The translations under genes were made by a program, and so were the position numbers. Of a DNA stretch of 64,000 nucleotides, positions 9,374 through 18,747 are shown one piece after another (the stretch's first letter is position 1; each line of letters opens with the position of its first letter). The DNA is from Bog-473 sp963787485 (GTDB lineage: Bacteria > Actinomycetota > Acidimicrobiia > Acidimicrobiales > RAAP-2), in the NCBI GenBank assembly GCA_963787485.1, contig CAWBDF010000010.1:1-64000 (forward strand), given 5' to 3'. The notes below the pieces were generated by a model, which was given only the letters and a program-made list of their open reading frames with translations, searched no databases and was not told where the DNA came from.

Positions 9374-9542
9374 CCTGACCGCCTCTCCTTGTCCTTCTTG
9401 CTTCTCGGTCCAGTGTACCTGCGGCCTTAGTCCGACACGCTGCAGAGCCGTTGGTAGCACCGTTGGCACTACCGGGAGGATCCCAGAGCCCGCCACCAGG
9501 TAGTTGTCGTGTTTCCACGACCGTGCCCTAACGTCTGGGGCA

Positions 9543-10518
9543 GTGAACCCGACCGAGGCCCTCGGCCTGCCCCACGTGCAAGAGGGACTGCAGCGTCTGG
9601 AACCCTTGCTCAGCGATTCGGTCATCACGGGCGATGCCTTCCTCGACGTGGTCACCACCCACCTGACCGCCGCCGGCGGAAAGCGCCTCCGGCCCCTGTT
9701 GGCGCTGGCCACGGCGACGGGAGGCGATCGCGACCCGACCGAGGACGACCTCATGGGCGCGGTGGCCGTCGAGCTCGTCCACCTCGCCTCGCTCTACCAC
9801 GACGACGTCATCGACGAAGCGACGATGCGCCGCAACGTCGAAAGCGTCAACAGCAGATTCGGCAACCTGGTCGCCATTGTGGCGGGCGACTACCTGCTGG
9901 CCCGCAGCGCAGCCATCGCGGCCGACCTGGGCACCGAGATTGCCGCGCTGCTGGCCCACACCTCTGGGGCGCCTCTGCCAGGGACAGGTCACCGAGGTCC
10001 GCTCGGCGTTCCAGCTGGCGCGCAGCCGGGACGACTACTTCGCCGCCATCAGCGGCAAGACGGCGGCGCTGACGGCGACGTCCTGCCGAATCGGGGCCCT
10101 GACCGGCGGGCATTCCGCCGCCGAGGTGGACGCCTGCACCGAGTTCGGCCGCTGCTTCGGCCTCGTCTTCCAGATCCGCGACGACATCCTCGACGTCACG
10201 GCGACCGACGGACAGCTCCAAAAGCCGGGCGGCCAAGACCTGGCCGAGGGCATCTACACGCTGCCGACCCTGATGGCGTTGGAGGATCCCGATGCCGGTC
10301 CGGACCTTCGAGCCCTGCTGGGCCAGCCGCTGGCTCAGCCCGAGAGGGACAAGGCCCGCGCCATCGTGATGGCCTCACGTGGCATCGCCGAGTCCGTGGT
10401 CAGCGCCCAGGCCTACGCCGAAGACTCCCGTCAGGCCGCTCGGGGGATCGCCCGGCCCGAACTGCGGGCGGGACTGATCCGCTTGGTCACCGAGCTCGTC
10501 GACGACCTCCCCGACTGA
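9543..10518 (+). pseudogene. Polyprenyl diphosphate synthase, interrupted by a +1 frameshift
   Basis: Two adjacent frames together encode a complete trans-isoprenyl diphosphate synthase of about 324 residues, which would chain-elongate farnesyl-type diphosphates with IPP for quinone or lipid carriers. Frame 1 (from GTG 9543) carries GGKRLRP and the first Asp-rich motif LYHDDVIDEA. After 9963 the protein continues in the next frame with RLCQGQVTEVRSAFQLARS, GKTAAL and the second Asp-rich motif QIRDDILDV, ending at 10518. Removing one base, most simply the T at 9963 (ACC-T-CTG-GGG), restores a continuous product. It could be a pseudogene, a sequencing error or a recoded gene. Product length and motifs are otherwise intact. 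Confidence 0.85.
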
Positions 10519-10567
10519 CGTCGACGAGCTTCCCGCGCCGCGGGCCACGGGACCCAGGGTCAGAGCG

Positions 10568-10954
10568 TCAGGCGCCCGAGCCCGTTCCACCCGAGCTGGC
10601 GCACTTGGCCTGGAGCTTGTCCAACCGGGTGTTGAGCCGGTTCTCCCGGTCCTGCACCCTGGTGACCCGCTTGGCGATGGCGTCGGCCAACTTGGTGTGC
10701 CCGGCCGCCTTCGCCTTGGCCTCACGGGCTTCGGCCTTCGGCAACCGGTCGGCCACCTTGCCCTCGAACGTGTGGAGCCTGCTCTCAATGGTGGGCAGCT
10801 TGGTGCACCACGTCGACAACGACGCACCCGATGCCGCGCCCGACGCCGAGGCACCCCCCGCCGTGCCCCCCGAGGTCGCCGCGCCGGCCATTCCCGACGC
10901 GCCCAGGGTCAGGGCTCCGACCACGGCGGCCCCGGCAACGATCCTTCGAACCAT
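10568..10954 (-). CDS. Small secreted helical protein of unknown function
   Basis: This 128-residue protein starts at ATG 10954 behind a very strong AAGGAGG ribosome-binding site. It has an N-terminal signal peptide (RRIVAGAAVVGALTLGASG, cleavage near AGAAT) and then a Gly/Ala/Ser-rich linker. A charged, mostly helical segment of about 75 residues follows, rich in Lys, Arg, Glu and Ala and suited to a coiled coil. Two cysteines bracket the helix (TWCTKL and QAKCAS) and could form a disulfide. I do not recognise the family. It lies between lysS and the polyprenyl synthase gene, where mycobacteria have lsr2. Confidence 0.7.
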   Translation of the reverse strand: MVRRIVAGAAVVGALTLGASGMAGAATSGGTAGGASASGAASGASLSTWCTKLPTIESRLHTFEGKVADRLPKAEAREAKAKAAGHTKLADAIAKRVTRVQDRENRLNTRLDKLQAKCASSGGTGSGA

Positions 10955-11113
10955 GTTGTCCTCCTTGGAGTGTGGCTTGGACGTGTGGCTTGGATACGTG
11001 GACCCGCCCAGACTGAACGCCAGATGTGAAGGATCTGTCAGCGAGCGATCAAATACCGCGCGAGAAACGGTGAGAACTCCGGAAAAATCGCCCGCTCAAG
11101 CCCAGGGGACGGC

Positions 11114-12568
11114 TCAGCCCCGATCGGGCCGCAGCGTCGGGAAGGCGATGACCTCGCGGATGTTCGGCGCATCGGAGAGCAGCATCACGAGGCGGTCGAC
11201 GCCGAGCCCGAAGCCCGAGGTCGGGGGCAACCCGTACTCGAGGGCGCGGAGATACTCCTCGTCCACCACCGCGGACTCCTCGTCGTCGCCGGCTCTCGCC
11301 TTGGCCGCCTGCTCCTCGAAGCGCGCCCGCTGGTCGTCCGGGTCGATCAGCTCGGTGAACCCGTTCCCCAGCTCGCGGCCGGCCACCACCGGCTCGTAGC
11401 GCTCGACCAGCTCGGGGTCGTCGCGGTGGCGCCGGGCCAACGGGGAAACCTCGGCTGGGTAGTCCATCACGAACACGGGACCCCACAGTTCCGTCTCGGT
11501 CGTCTTCTCGTACATCTCGAGCAGCACCTTGCCGGGGCCCCAGCCCTCCTGGGGAACGATTCCCACCCCGTCGGCCGCCCGGACGAGATCCTCCCAGGGC
11601 ATGCCCACCTCCACGGTGAGTCCGGTCGCCTCGGCGATCAGGTCGGTCATGGGCGCCCTCCGCCACGGAGTGGTGAGGTTGAGCTCGCGGCCGCCGTAGG
11701 TGAGCAGGGTGGTCCCGAGCACATCGGTGGCCAAACCGGCGACCAGCTCCTCGAACAGCACCATGGTGTCGGTGTAGTCCGCATAGGCCTCGTACAGCTC
11801 GAGCAGCGTGAACTCGGGGTTGTGGCGCGGCGAGATCCCTTCGTTGCGAAAGACGCGTCCGATCTCGAACACCTTGTCGAATCCGCCCACGACGAGCCGC
11901 TTGAGGTAGAGCTCGTGTGCGATGCGCAGGTAGAAGTCGACGTCGAGCGCGTTGTGGTGGGTGACGAAGGGCCGCGCCGTCGCCCCTCCGGCGATGGCGT
12001 GCAGCTCCGGCGTCTCCACCTCCACGAACCCCTTGGACCACAGCCGCTGACGCAGATGACGCACGACGTCACTGCGCAGACGGAGGATCTGGCGACTGCG
12101 CTCATTGGCCCACAGGTCGACTTCGCGCTGGCGATAGCGCACCTCGACGTCGCTGACGCCGCGCCACTTGTCGCCGAAGCTCCGGCGCGCCTGGGCCAGC
12201 AGCTCCCAGCTCGCCACCTTCACCGACAACTCGCCCCGCCTGGTCCGCACCACCTCGCCCGTGGCCCCGACCCAGTCGCCCAGGTTGAGCCGGGTGAACT
12301 CCTCGAAGCGCTCAGTCAACGTCGCCAGCGCGAACAGCTGCACCGACCCCGAGGCGTCGCGCAGCTCGGCGAAGGCCAGCTTGCCCTGCGGACGCGCCAG
12401 CATCACCCGGCCGGCCACCCCGACGGTGACGCCGGACTCCTCACCGGGGGCGAGCGTCGACCAGGCGTCGGCCACCGCGGCCGCCTCGTGCGTGCGGTCG
12501 AAGCGGTACGGCACCTCGTTGGCCACGCGCCTGGCCGGTTCACCGCCCGTCGCATTCATGGAACCCAC
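11114..12568 (-). CDS. lysS: Lysyl-tRNA synthetase, class II
   Basis: This 484-residue class II synthetase charges tRNA-Lys. An N-terminal OB-fold anticodon-binding domain (VAGRVMLARPQGKLAFAELRD) precedes the catalytic core. Motif 2 is FRNEGISPRHNPEFTLLELY and motif 3 is SGFGLGVDRLVMLL. The YLRIAHELYLKRL and GNGFTELIDPDDQ segments are characteristic of LysRS. The start may be the ATG at 12568 or the one three codons later. It is the last gene of the leftward folate/pantothenate/NAD operon, 2 bp after coaX. Confidence 0.95.
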   Translation of the reverse strand: MGSMNATGGEPARRVANEVPYRFDRTHEAAAVADAWSTLAPGEESGVTVGVAGRVMLARPQGKLAFAELRDASGSVQLFALATLTERFEEFTRLNLGDWVGATGEVVRTRRGELSVKVASWELLAQARRSFGDKWRGVSDVEVRYRQREVDLWANERSRQILRLRSDVVRHLRQRLWSKGFVEVETPELHAIAGGATARPFVTHHNALDVDFYLRIAHELYLKRLVVGGFDKVFEIGRVFRNEGISPRHNPEFTLLELYEAYADYTDTMVLFEELVAGLATDVLGTTLLTYGGRELNLTTPWRRAPMTDLIAEATGLTVEVGMPWEDLVRAADGVGIVPQEGWGPGKVLLEMYEKTTETELWGPVFVMDYPAEVSPLARRHRDDPELVERYEPVVAGRELGNGFTELIDPDDQRARFEEQAAKARAGDDEESAVVDEEYLRALEYGLPPTSGFGLGVDRLVMLLSDAPNIREVIAFPTLRPDRG

Positions 12569-12570
12569 CC

Positions 12571-13422
12571 TTACGAGTTGACGTTGCGCTCGTACACGAT
12601 GCGCAGGCCGTGCAGGGTCAACCAGGGCTCCACGTGCTCAATGGTGTCCGAATGCGGCGCGATGAGCGAACTGAACCCTCCCGTGGCCACCACCGTCGAC
12701 GGGCCGAGCTCGGCCATGATGCGCCTCGTCAGCCCGTCGACCATTCCGGCGAACCCGTAGAGCGTCCCCGCCTCGATCGACTCAACCGTCGACCGCCCGA
12801 TCACGCTGCGCGGTACGACCAGCTCCACCCGACGCAGCGCCGCGGCCTGCTGGTAGAGCGCATGGAGGCTGATGGCCACGCCGGGGGTGATGGCGCCGCC
12901 GAGATACTCGCCCTTGGCGCTGATCGCCTCGACCGTCGTGGCCGTCCCCATGTCGACCACGATGCACGGACCGCCATAGAGGTCGAAGGCGCCCACCGCG
13001 TCCGCGATGCGGTCGGCCCCGACCTCTTTGGGATTGTCGTAGAGGATCGGCATCCCGCTCTTGGTTCCCGGTCCGAGCACCACGCACGGCGTAGCACCGA
13101 ACCATCGGGCCGCCATCTGTCGCAGTTCCGCGGTCACGTCGGGCACCGAGGAGCTCACGGCAATGCCCGAGACCGAGGTCGCGATGTCGAGGCCCTCGAG
13201 ATCGAGCAGCTGGGTCAGGAGCACCGCGTGCTCGTCGGGGGTGCGCGAGGGCAGCGTGGAGAGCCGCCAGTGGTGGGTCAGACCTCTCGGCGCGGTCGGG
13301 TCGTGCTCGGTTCCGATCCCGACGCCGACACCGTCCTCGACGACGGGCGGCTGGTGGCCGTCGTCGAGCGCATAGAGGCCGATGACCGTCTCGGTGTTCC
13401 CGACGTCAATGGCCAGCAGCAC
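12571..13422 (-). CDS. coaX: Type III pantothenate kinase
   Basis: CoaX phosphorylates pantothenate, the first step of CoA synthesis from vitamin B5. The 283-residue protein belongs to the ASKHA fold: the N-terminal LLAIDVGNTETVIGLY gives the phosphate loop. GADRIADAVGAF and the catalytic DMGTATTVEAISAKGEYLGG follow, with ITPGVAISLHALYQQAA and a C-terminal VVATGGFSSLI. It is slightly longer than usual because of a loop near residues 22-48. It overlaps the end of nadC by 17 bp, and the pantothenate genes panC and panD lie upstream in the same operon. Confidence 0.95.
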   Translation of the reverse strand: MLLAIDVGNTETVIGLYALDDGHQPPVVEDGVGVGIGTEHDPTAPRGLTHHWRLSTLPSRTPDEHAVLLTQLLDLEGLDIATSVSGIAVSSSVPDVTAELRQMAARWFGATPCVVLGPGTKSGMPILYDNPKEVGADRIADAVGAFDLYGGPCIVVDMGTATTVEAISAKGEYLGGAITPGVAISLHALYQQAAALRRVELVVPRSVIGRSTVESIEAGTLYGFAGMVDGLTRRIMAELGPSTVVATGGFSSLIAPHSDTIEHVEPWLTLHGLRIVYERNVNS

Positions 13423-14305
13423 CGGGAACCTTCGTCCAGATCAGGTCCAGACCCAGATCGAGAGAGGGGGCCGAGTGGGTGAGGGCGCCCACCGAAATCC
13501 GGTCGGGCCCGGCCGCGGCGTAGGCCCCGATGCTGGCCAGGGTCACGCCTCCCGACACCTCGGTGAGGATCGGGCCGGTTGCCTCGAGATGTGCCACGCC
13601 GATGGCCTCGACCACCGTTCCGGGGTCCATGTTGTCGAGCAGAACGGCGTCGGCGCCGGCCCGGGCCGCCTCGGCCACCTGGTCGAGGGCGTCACACTCG
13701 ATCTCGACCATCCGATCCGGCCACTGGGCCCGTGCACGGGCCACGGCGTCGGTGATGCTCGTCCCGGCCAAGTGGTTGTCCTTCACCAACACCGCATCGG
13801 AAAGGCCGGACCGGTGGCTGGTGCCACCTCCGGCGCGCACGGCGGCTTTCTCGAGCACGCGCAGGCCTGGCGTGGTCTTGCGGGTGTCGAGGACGGCGAC
13901 CGTGGCGTTGCTCTCGTGGGCCGCGGCGACGAACTGCGCCGTCAAGGTGGCGACGCCCGACAGCCGCCCCAGGAAATTCAGCGCCGTACGCTCCGCCGTG
14001 AGGATGGGACGCAGCGGGCCCGTCACCTCGACCACGGTGTCGCCGGCCGACACCTCGTCCCCGTCGGTGGCCATCCAGTCGAGGCACACCGCGGGAGCCA
14101 CCCGACGGAACGTCTCGACCACACACGCCCGACCGGCCAGCACGCCACTGTGGCGCGCCCGGAGGGCGAAACACGCGGTCACCTCGGACGGGACCAGGGC
14201 GGCGGTCAGGTCCCCGTCGGGGCCGAGGTCCTCGGCCAGTGCCCGCTCGACGGCGTCCTCGACCGCGTGCGCCACGACGTCCGAGTCTGTGGAAATCTCG
14301 CTCAC
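13406..14305 (-). CDS. nadC: Nicotinate-nucleotide pyrophosphorylase (quinolinate phosphoribosyltransferase)
   Basis: NadC converts quinolinate and PRPP to nicotinate mononucleotide, CO2 and PPi. The 299-residue enzyme shows ERTALNFLGRLSGVATLT, the substrate-binding LDTRKTTPGLRVLEKAAVRAG, LVKDNH and the late barrel segment ADAVLLDNMDP. GTG 14305-14303 is taken as the start because it overlaps the nadB stop in a GTGA junction. Upstream in-frame sequence belongs to nadB in another frame. NadA, which makes quinolinate with NadB, is not in the window. Confidence 0.95.
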   Translation of the reverse strand: MSEISTDSDVVAHAVEDAVERALAEDLGPDGDLTAALVPSEVTACFALRARHSGVLAGRACVVETFRRVAPAVCLDWMATDGDEVSAGDTVVEVTGPLRPILTAERTALNFLGRLSGVATLTAQFVAAAHESNATVAVLDTRKTTPGLRVLEKAAVRAGGGTSHRSGLSDAVLVKDNHLAGTSITDAVARARAQWPDRMVEIECDALDQVAEAARAGADAVLLDNMDPGTVVEAIGVAHLEATGPILTEVSGGVTLASIGAYAAAGPDRISVGALTHSAPSLDLGLDLIWTKVPGAAGH

Positions 14306-16029
14306 GACGACCGAACGACGTTCGCCGGCCGGGCCCGACCGTGCACCAGCCGGCGGCGCCAGGCAGGCACCGTCTCGGGATAGTCGGAGCGGGCATGGGC
14401 GCCCCGGGTCTCGGTCCGGGCGATCGCCGAGTCGAGCAAGGCGTCGGCCAGGACGACCAGGTTCCACAGCTCGCCGGCGGCGGCCGTCGGGCGTGACCCG
14501 CTGAGCAGAGACGCCGTCTCCTCGACGACGGAGCGAGCCGCTTGAAGGGAGGCGGGGCTCCGCACGACGCCGGCGCCCCGGGTCATGGCTCGCTGGAGGA
14601 CGTCGCGCTGCTTGGTGACGTCGAGGGAGCCGGTGCCCGCGAGGTGAGCGCCGAGTGCGTGGTCGTCGGCGGTCTCGCCGTGACTCGCCACGGAGGACGG
14701 CTCATCGAGGAGTTCGCACGCAATGCCGTCGACCGGGGACTCCCCCAGGACGCCACGCATGACGCCGCTCGGCTCGGGGCCCTCTGCCCCCGACGCGATC
14801 CGCTCGGCCAGGCGCGCCCCGAAGACCATGCCCTCGAGCAGCGAGTTCGACGCCAGCCGGTTGGCGCCGTGGACGCCGGTGCAGGCCACCTCGCCGACCG
14901 CCCACAGGCCCGGCAGGGCGGTGGCACCCCACAGGTCGGTGACCACGCCGCCCGAGAGGTGGTGCGCGGCGGGCGCGATCGGGATCCAGTCGTGCTCGGG
15001 GTCGAGGCCGATGCTGGCCAGCGAGGCGGCGATGGTGGGAAAACGCGCCCCGAAGCGCTCGAGCCCGGTGGCGTCGAGCCAGAGATGATCGACACCCTGC
15101 GCCTCCATGCGGGCCGCCATGGCGCGGCTCACCACGTCGCGCGGCGCCAGCTCGTCGACGAAGCGTTCGCCGTCTCGATCGCGCACCAGGGCGCCGTGGC
15201 CGCGCAGGGCCTCCGACAGGAGCGGGCGCGGCATGGCGGGGTGATGCAACGCCGTCGGATGGAATTGCACGAACTCGACGTCGGCCGTCGGAACGCCGGC
15301 CCGCAGGGCCATGGCCACACCGTCACCCGTGGACTCGGCCGGGTTGGTGGTGACCGAGTACAGCTGGCCGGCCCCGCCGGTGGCCAGGACGACGTGGCCA
15401 GCCTGCACCAGCACCGGGGTGTCCCCACCGGGTGGCAAGGCGCGGACACCGGTGCAGCGACCGTCGTCGATCACCAGGTCGAGTGCGAACCAGCCCTCGA
15501 GGACGGCGCTGGCCGAGCGGTAGGTGGCGTCGACCAGCGCCCGTTCGACCTCGGCACCGGTCGCGGCGCCTCCGGCGTGCACCACCCGTGGCGCCGAGTG
15601 GCCGCCCTCGCGCGCCAGGGCCAGAGACCCCGTCGCTTCGCGGTCGAACTCAACACCCAGTGCGATCAGCTCGTGCACCCGGCCCGGGCCCTCGTCGACC
15701 AAAATGCGCACGGCCTCTTCGTCACAGAGCCCGACACCGGCGGCCAAGGTGTCGGCCAGGTGCAGGTCGGTCGAGTCCTCGTCGCCACCCAGGACCGCGG
15801 CGACACCGCCTTGGGCCCACCGGGTGGCCGACTGGGACAGCACGCCCTTGGTCAACACGCCCAGGCCGATCGGCGTCGTCGCCCCGCCCCCGGTGCTTCC
15901 GCCGTGGCCGGGTCGCGACGGTCCGCCTGCCGCGACGGGTCCGGACAAGCGGACCGCGGCGGACAGCCCGGCGACCCCGCTGCCCAGGACCAGCACGTCG
16001 AAGGGACCGGGGCCCACCGGGCGCGTCAC
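14302..16029 (-). CDS. nadB: L-aspartate oxidase
   Basis: NadB is the FAD enzyme that oxidises L-aspartate to iminoaspartate, the first step of de novo NAD synthesis. The 575-residue protein has the dinucleotide fold VLVLGSGVAGLSAAVRLSG, then the flavoprotein segment SATRWAQGGVAAVLGGDEDS. The active-site loop FVQFHPTALHHP and HHLSGGVVTDLWGATALPGLWAVGEVACTGVHGANRLASNSLLE follow in pieces, then a C-terminal helical domain. It overlaps panD and nadC by 4 bp on either side. Confidence 0.95.
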   Translation of the reverse strand: MTRPVGPGPFDVLVLGSGVAGLSAAVRLSGPVAAGGPSRPGHGGSTGGGATTPIGLGVLTKGVLSQSATRWAQGGVAAVLGGDEDSTDLHLADTLAAGVGLCDEEAVRILVDEGPGRVHELIALGVEFDREATGSLALAREGGHSAPRVVHAGGAATGAEVERALVDATYRSASAVLEGWFALDLVIDDGRCTGVRALPPGGDTPVLVQAGHVVLATGGAGQLYSVTTNPAESTGDGVAMALRAGVPTADVEFVQFHPTALHHPAMPRPLLSEALRGHGALVRDRDGERFVDELAPRDVVSRAMAARMEAQGVDHLWLDATGLERFGARFPTIAASLASIGLDPEHDWIPIAPAAHHLSGGVVTDLWGATALPGLWAVGEVACTGVHGANRLASNSLLEGMVFGARLAERIASGAEGPEPSGVMRGVLGESPVDGIACELLDEPSSVASHGETADDHALGAHLAGTGSLDVTKQRDVLQRAMTRGAGVVRSPASLQAARSVVEETASLLSGSRPTAAAGELWNLVVLADALLDSAIARTETRGAHARSDYPETVPAWRRRLVHGRARPANVVRSS

Positions 16030-16463
16030 GCCGGTTCGGGAAAGGCCGGCCGCGAGAGGACCGTGTCGGCGGGCGGGCGCGCTGAGCCGGCCAGCTCGGC
16101 ATCGAGGCGGGCCGACGCCTCGTCGATGGCGCGGTTGCGGGCGTCGACGTGCACCACCCGGGGCGCGTAGGACTCGAGCTCCTCACGCTCGTACTCGCCG
16201 TAGGTGATCAGGATCACCTTGTCCCCGGGGGCCACGAGGCGCGCCGCGGCACCGTTGAGGCAGATCTCGCCGGGGCCACCCTCAATGGCGTAGGTCTCGA
16301 ATCGAGCGCCGTTGTCGATGTCGAGCACGGCTACCTGCTCGTAGGGGAGCACGTCGGCCAGCGTCATGAGCTCTGCATCGATGGACACCGAGCCGACGTA
16401 GTTCAGGTTGGCGTCGGTCACCGTGGCCCGGTGGATCTTGGACTTCAGCATGCGGCGGCGCAT
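16026..16463 (-). CDS. panD: Aspartate 1-decarboxylase (pyruvoyl enzyme)
   Basis: PanD decarboxylates L-aspartate to beta-alanine for pantothenate. The proenzyme (145 residues from ATG 16463) self-cleaves at the Gly-Ser bond in NLNYVGSVSID, near residue 24, to make the pyruvoyl group. LKSKIHRATVTDANLNY precedes it, and the catalytic domain has GEICLNGAAARLVAPGDKVI and a Tyr in ITYGEYEREE. The C-terminal tail beyond the core is typical of actinobacterial PanD. Its stop overlaps nadB by 4 bp and it starts 4 bp after panC ends. Confidence 0.95.
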   Translation of the reverse strand: MRRRMLKSKIHRATVTDANLNYVGSVSIDAELMTLADVLPYEQVAVLDIDNGARFETYAIEGGPGEICLNGAAARLVAPGDKVILITYGEYEREELESYAPRVVHVDARNRAIDEASARLDAELAGSARPPADTVLSRPAFPEPA

Positions 16464-16467
16464 CGGC

Positions 16468-17421
16468 TCACGTCGTCCTTTCGAGTTGGTGGAGCAGCTC
16501 GGTCGGATCGGGGACACGGTGATCGTGGCGGCTGGAGGGGGGTTCGGGGCAATTGTCGATCAGGCGCACCGAGCCCACCCGGGCGGCGACGAGGAGCCGA
16601 AGGTCGGCCGGTCCCGACGAGCCGTCGGTGGGCTCGGTGGGCATCGGGCCGGAGATCTCCTCGAGCGTCGCCGCGTCGACGACCACGGCATAGTCGAGTT
16701 CGACCAACGGCTCTGCGGCGACCACCTGGCGCATCCGCGCCGCCACCTCAGCGCCCGTGCATCCCCCCGCGGCCAGCGCGGCTCGCCCGGCCGCCAGTGC
16801 CCGCGGCAGCACCACGGCGGCGGCTCGCTCGTCGGCCGAGAGGCGGGCGTTGCGACTGGAGAGGGCGAGCCGGTCGGCCTCCCGCACGGTCGCACACCCG
16901 ACCACCTCGACGGGCAGGCACAGGTCGGCCACCAGGCGCCGCACCACGGCCAGCTGCTGGAAGTCCTTCAGACCGAAGTAGGCCCGGCACGCGCCGGCGA
17001 CCGAGAACAGCTTGGCCACCACGGTGGCCACGCCGTCGAAGTGACCCGGGCGCGAGGCGCCTTCCCAGCGCTCGGTCAGCCCGCACACCGACACCATGGT
17101 CGCCGGCGGCTGGGGCCACGAGGGGAACATCTCGGTCACCGTCGGGACGAAGACGACGTCGACACCCGCCTCGGCGCAGGCCAACAGGTCGTGCTCGAGC
17201 GGGCGCGGGTAGTGCGCGATGTCGTCGGGATCTCCGAACTGCAGAGGGTTGACGAAGAGGCTGACCGCCACCACGTCGCACTCGGCGCGGGCCCGGGTCG
17301 TGAGCGAGATGTGCCCGGCGTGCAGCGCGCCCATGGTCGGCACCAGGCCCACCACCCGGCCGGCGGCGCGGGCCACCTCCAGCAGGCCCCGGCACCGGGC
17401 CGCGGTCTCGACGACCTCCAC
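16468..17421 (-). CDS. panC: Pantoate--beta-alanine ligase (pantothenate synthetase)
   Basis: PanC joins pantoate and beta-alanine with ATP. The protein (317 residues from GTG 17421) has the cytidylyltransferase-like motif VPTMGALHAGHISL, SLFVNPLQFGDPDD, the conserved GLKDFQQLAVVRRLVADL and the KMSKS-like SSRNARLSADER. The start two bases after the upstream stop is the only good initiator, since further upstream the frame lies inside the DUF2520 gene. A C-terminal extension of about 25 residues beyond the usual end (EPPSSRHDHRVPDPTELL) is lineage-specific. Confidence 0.93.
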   Translation of the reverse strand: MEVVETAARCRGLLEVARAAGRVVGLVPTMGALHAGHISLTTRARAECDVVAVSLFVNPLQFGDPDDIAHYPRPLEHDLLACAEAGVDVVFVPTVTEMFPSWPQPPATMVSVCGLTERWEGASRPGHFDGVATVVAKLFSVAGACRAYFGLKDFQQLAVVRRLVADLCLPVEVVGCATVREADRLALSSRNARLSADERAAAVVLPRALAAGRAALAAGGCTGAEVAARMRQVVAAEPLVELDYAVVVDAATLEEISGPMPTEPTDGSSGPADLRLLVAARVGSVRLIDNCPEPPSSRHDHRVPDPTELLHQLERTT

Positions 17422-17423
17422 GG

Positions 17424-18152
17424 CTACGCCCCCGCCGGCACGGTCGTGCCGGCCAGGCGGGTGGCCAGCGCGGCGACCGCCTGGTACGTCGCCCGCTCGT
17501 CCTCGGGCAGGGCGTCGAGGTGTCGACTGAGGGTGGCCCAGTCGCCGCGACGGGCCGGGCCGGTCAGCGCAGCTGCCGCGCCGAGCGCGGCCACGTCGTC
17601 GAGCGCCGCCCGGGTGAGCGGAAGGAACGACTCGAGGTCGAGCCCCGCGGACTCCGCCACGCGCTCGACCTGTCCGAGCAGGGCGACCACGTGGTTGGCC
17701 GCGATGCAGGCCGCCGCGTGGTACGCCACGCGGTCGGAGTCGGCCACCTCGACCACCCGGCCCCCGAGGCTGTCCGCCATGGCCCTCGCCACGGGTGCTC
17801 CGGCCACCGCGAAGGTGACCCCCGAGCACAGGCGGGCCGCCCCCACGTCGCCGTTGGGAAGGGGCACCAGCGGGTGCAAGGCGGCCCGGCGCGGGTGGGG
17901 CGCCAGTGCCTCGAGCCCGAGCGACCCCGAAAGGTGCACCACCGTGGCCGTCGGCGACGGTGCCACCGAGGCCGCCACCTCGGCGATGACGTCGTCGGGC
18001 GTGGCCACCACGAGGACGTCGACGCCCTGGGCGGCGTCAGTGACGTCGTCGAGGCGTCCGAGGAAGCCGGCGCATTCCCAACCCCGGCCACTGAGCGCGG
18101 CAGCCAGTGAGGTGCCGGCCCGACCGGGACCGATGATCCGGATGGAGTCCAT
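17424..18152 (-). CDS. Rossmann-like/DUF2520 NADP-binding protein, PanC-linked
   Basis: The 242-residue protein has an N-terminal nucleotide-binding fold (IRIIGPGRAGTSLAAALSG) and VDVLVVATPDDVI. A C-terminal all-helical domain follows with AAACIAANHVVALLGQVERVAE, the pattern of ketopantoate/6-phosphogluconate reductases. This family sits next to panC throughout actinobacteria (Rv3603c in M. tuberculosis), and a ketopantoate reductase role has been suggested from context. I cannot show that from sequence. It starts at ATG 18152 and ends 2 bp before panC, so it is clearly cotranscribed. Confidence 0.85.
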   Translation of the reverse strand: MDSIRIIGPGRAGTSLAAALSGRGWECAGFLGRLDDVTDAAQGVDVLVVATPDDVIAEVAASVAPSPTATVVHLSGSLGLEALAPHPRRAALHPLVPLPNGDVGAARLCSGVTFAVAGAPVARAMADSLGGRVVEVADSDRVAYHAAACIAANHVVALLGQVERVAESAGLDLESFLPLTRAALDDVAALGAAAALTGPARRGDWATLSRHLDALPEDERATYQAVAALATRLAGTTVPAGA

Positions 18153-18220
18153 CTGACCTCCTTCGGCGTTCCAGCCCCCGCGGGGTACCGTTCGCCTACA
18201 GACGATCCGAGAAGTACGGG

Positions 18221-18694
18221 TTACAGCGTACCCACACGGGACACCGCGCCACCAGCGGAGGCCAGCTGCGCCGGCGTGACGAGGTCGGGCGCCAGGTCGG
18301 CCAGCGGCGCCAGCACGAATCGCCGGTCCCACATGCGAGGGTGCGGAACGGTCAGGTCGGGCTCGTCCACCTCGCACCCTTCCACCCAGAGCACGTCGGC
18401 ATCGAGCGGGCGCGGACCCCAGCGTTCGGCGCGGACACGCCCGGCGGCCTCCTCCTCGGCTTGGCAGCGCTGGAGGAGGTGCCGCGGCGAGTCGGCGGTC
18501 TGCAGCTCGACCACCAGATTCAAGTAGGGCCCCTGGCCGGGCGGGCCGCCCATCGGCTCGGTCTCGTAGAGCGCGGAGACGGCAGTCACGTCGCCGGCCG
18601 CCGAGAGGCCGCCGAGAGCTCCACGCAGGTGGGCGCGCCGGTCGCCCAGGTTCGAACCGAGTCCGATGAAGGCCCGCCGCGTCATCCGGCTCAT
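18221..18694 (-). CDS. folK: 2-amino-4-hydroxy-6-hydroxymethyldihydropteridine pyrophosphokinase
   Basis: FolK pyrophosphorylates the pterin alcohol with ATP to make the DHPS substrate. The 157-residue protein has the signature FIGLGSNLGDRRAHL, ALYETEPMGGPPGQGPYLN, the metal-binding RWGPRPLDADVLW and the substrate loop LTVPHPRMWDRRFVLAPL. Start choice is slightly uncertain because ATG 18694 and a second ATG three codons later (18685) both fit. The upstream leader is made of a short tandem repeat. The order is folE-folP-(phosphatase-like)-folB-folK in one operon. Confidence 0.94.
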   Translation of the reverse strand: MSRMTRRAFIGLGSNLGDRRAHLRGALGGLSAAGDVTAVSALYETEPMGGPPGQGPYLNLVVELQTADSPRHLLQRCQAEEEAAGRVRAERWGPRPLDADVLWVEGCEVDEPDLTVPHPRMWDRRFVLAPLADLAPDLVTPAQLASAGGAVSRVGTL

Positions 18695-18740
18695 CGCGCC
18701 ATCGGTCTCATCGCGTCATCGGTCTCATCGCGTCAGCGGG
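18690..18740. repeat. Three tandem 17-bp units at the folK start
   Basis: Three near-identical 17-bp units (18690-18706, 18707-18723, 18724-18740) of the form ctcatcgcgYcatcggt lie head to tail across the first codons of folK and its leader. The third unit has diverged at its last bases. The period is not a multiple of three. Slippage here would shift the spacing between folB and folK and relocate candidate ATG codons. No function is implied. Confidence 0.7.
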
Positions 18741-18747
18741 TCCGGGG

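Noticed and set aside
10519..11399. Long rightward frame continuing from the polyprenyl synthase gene
   Set aside because: After 9963 it is a shadow reading; the real C-terminus is in the adjacent frame and the rest overlaps the secreted-protein gene and lysS antisense.
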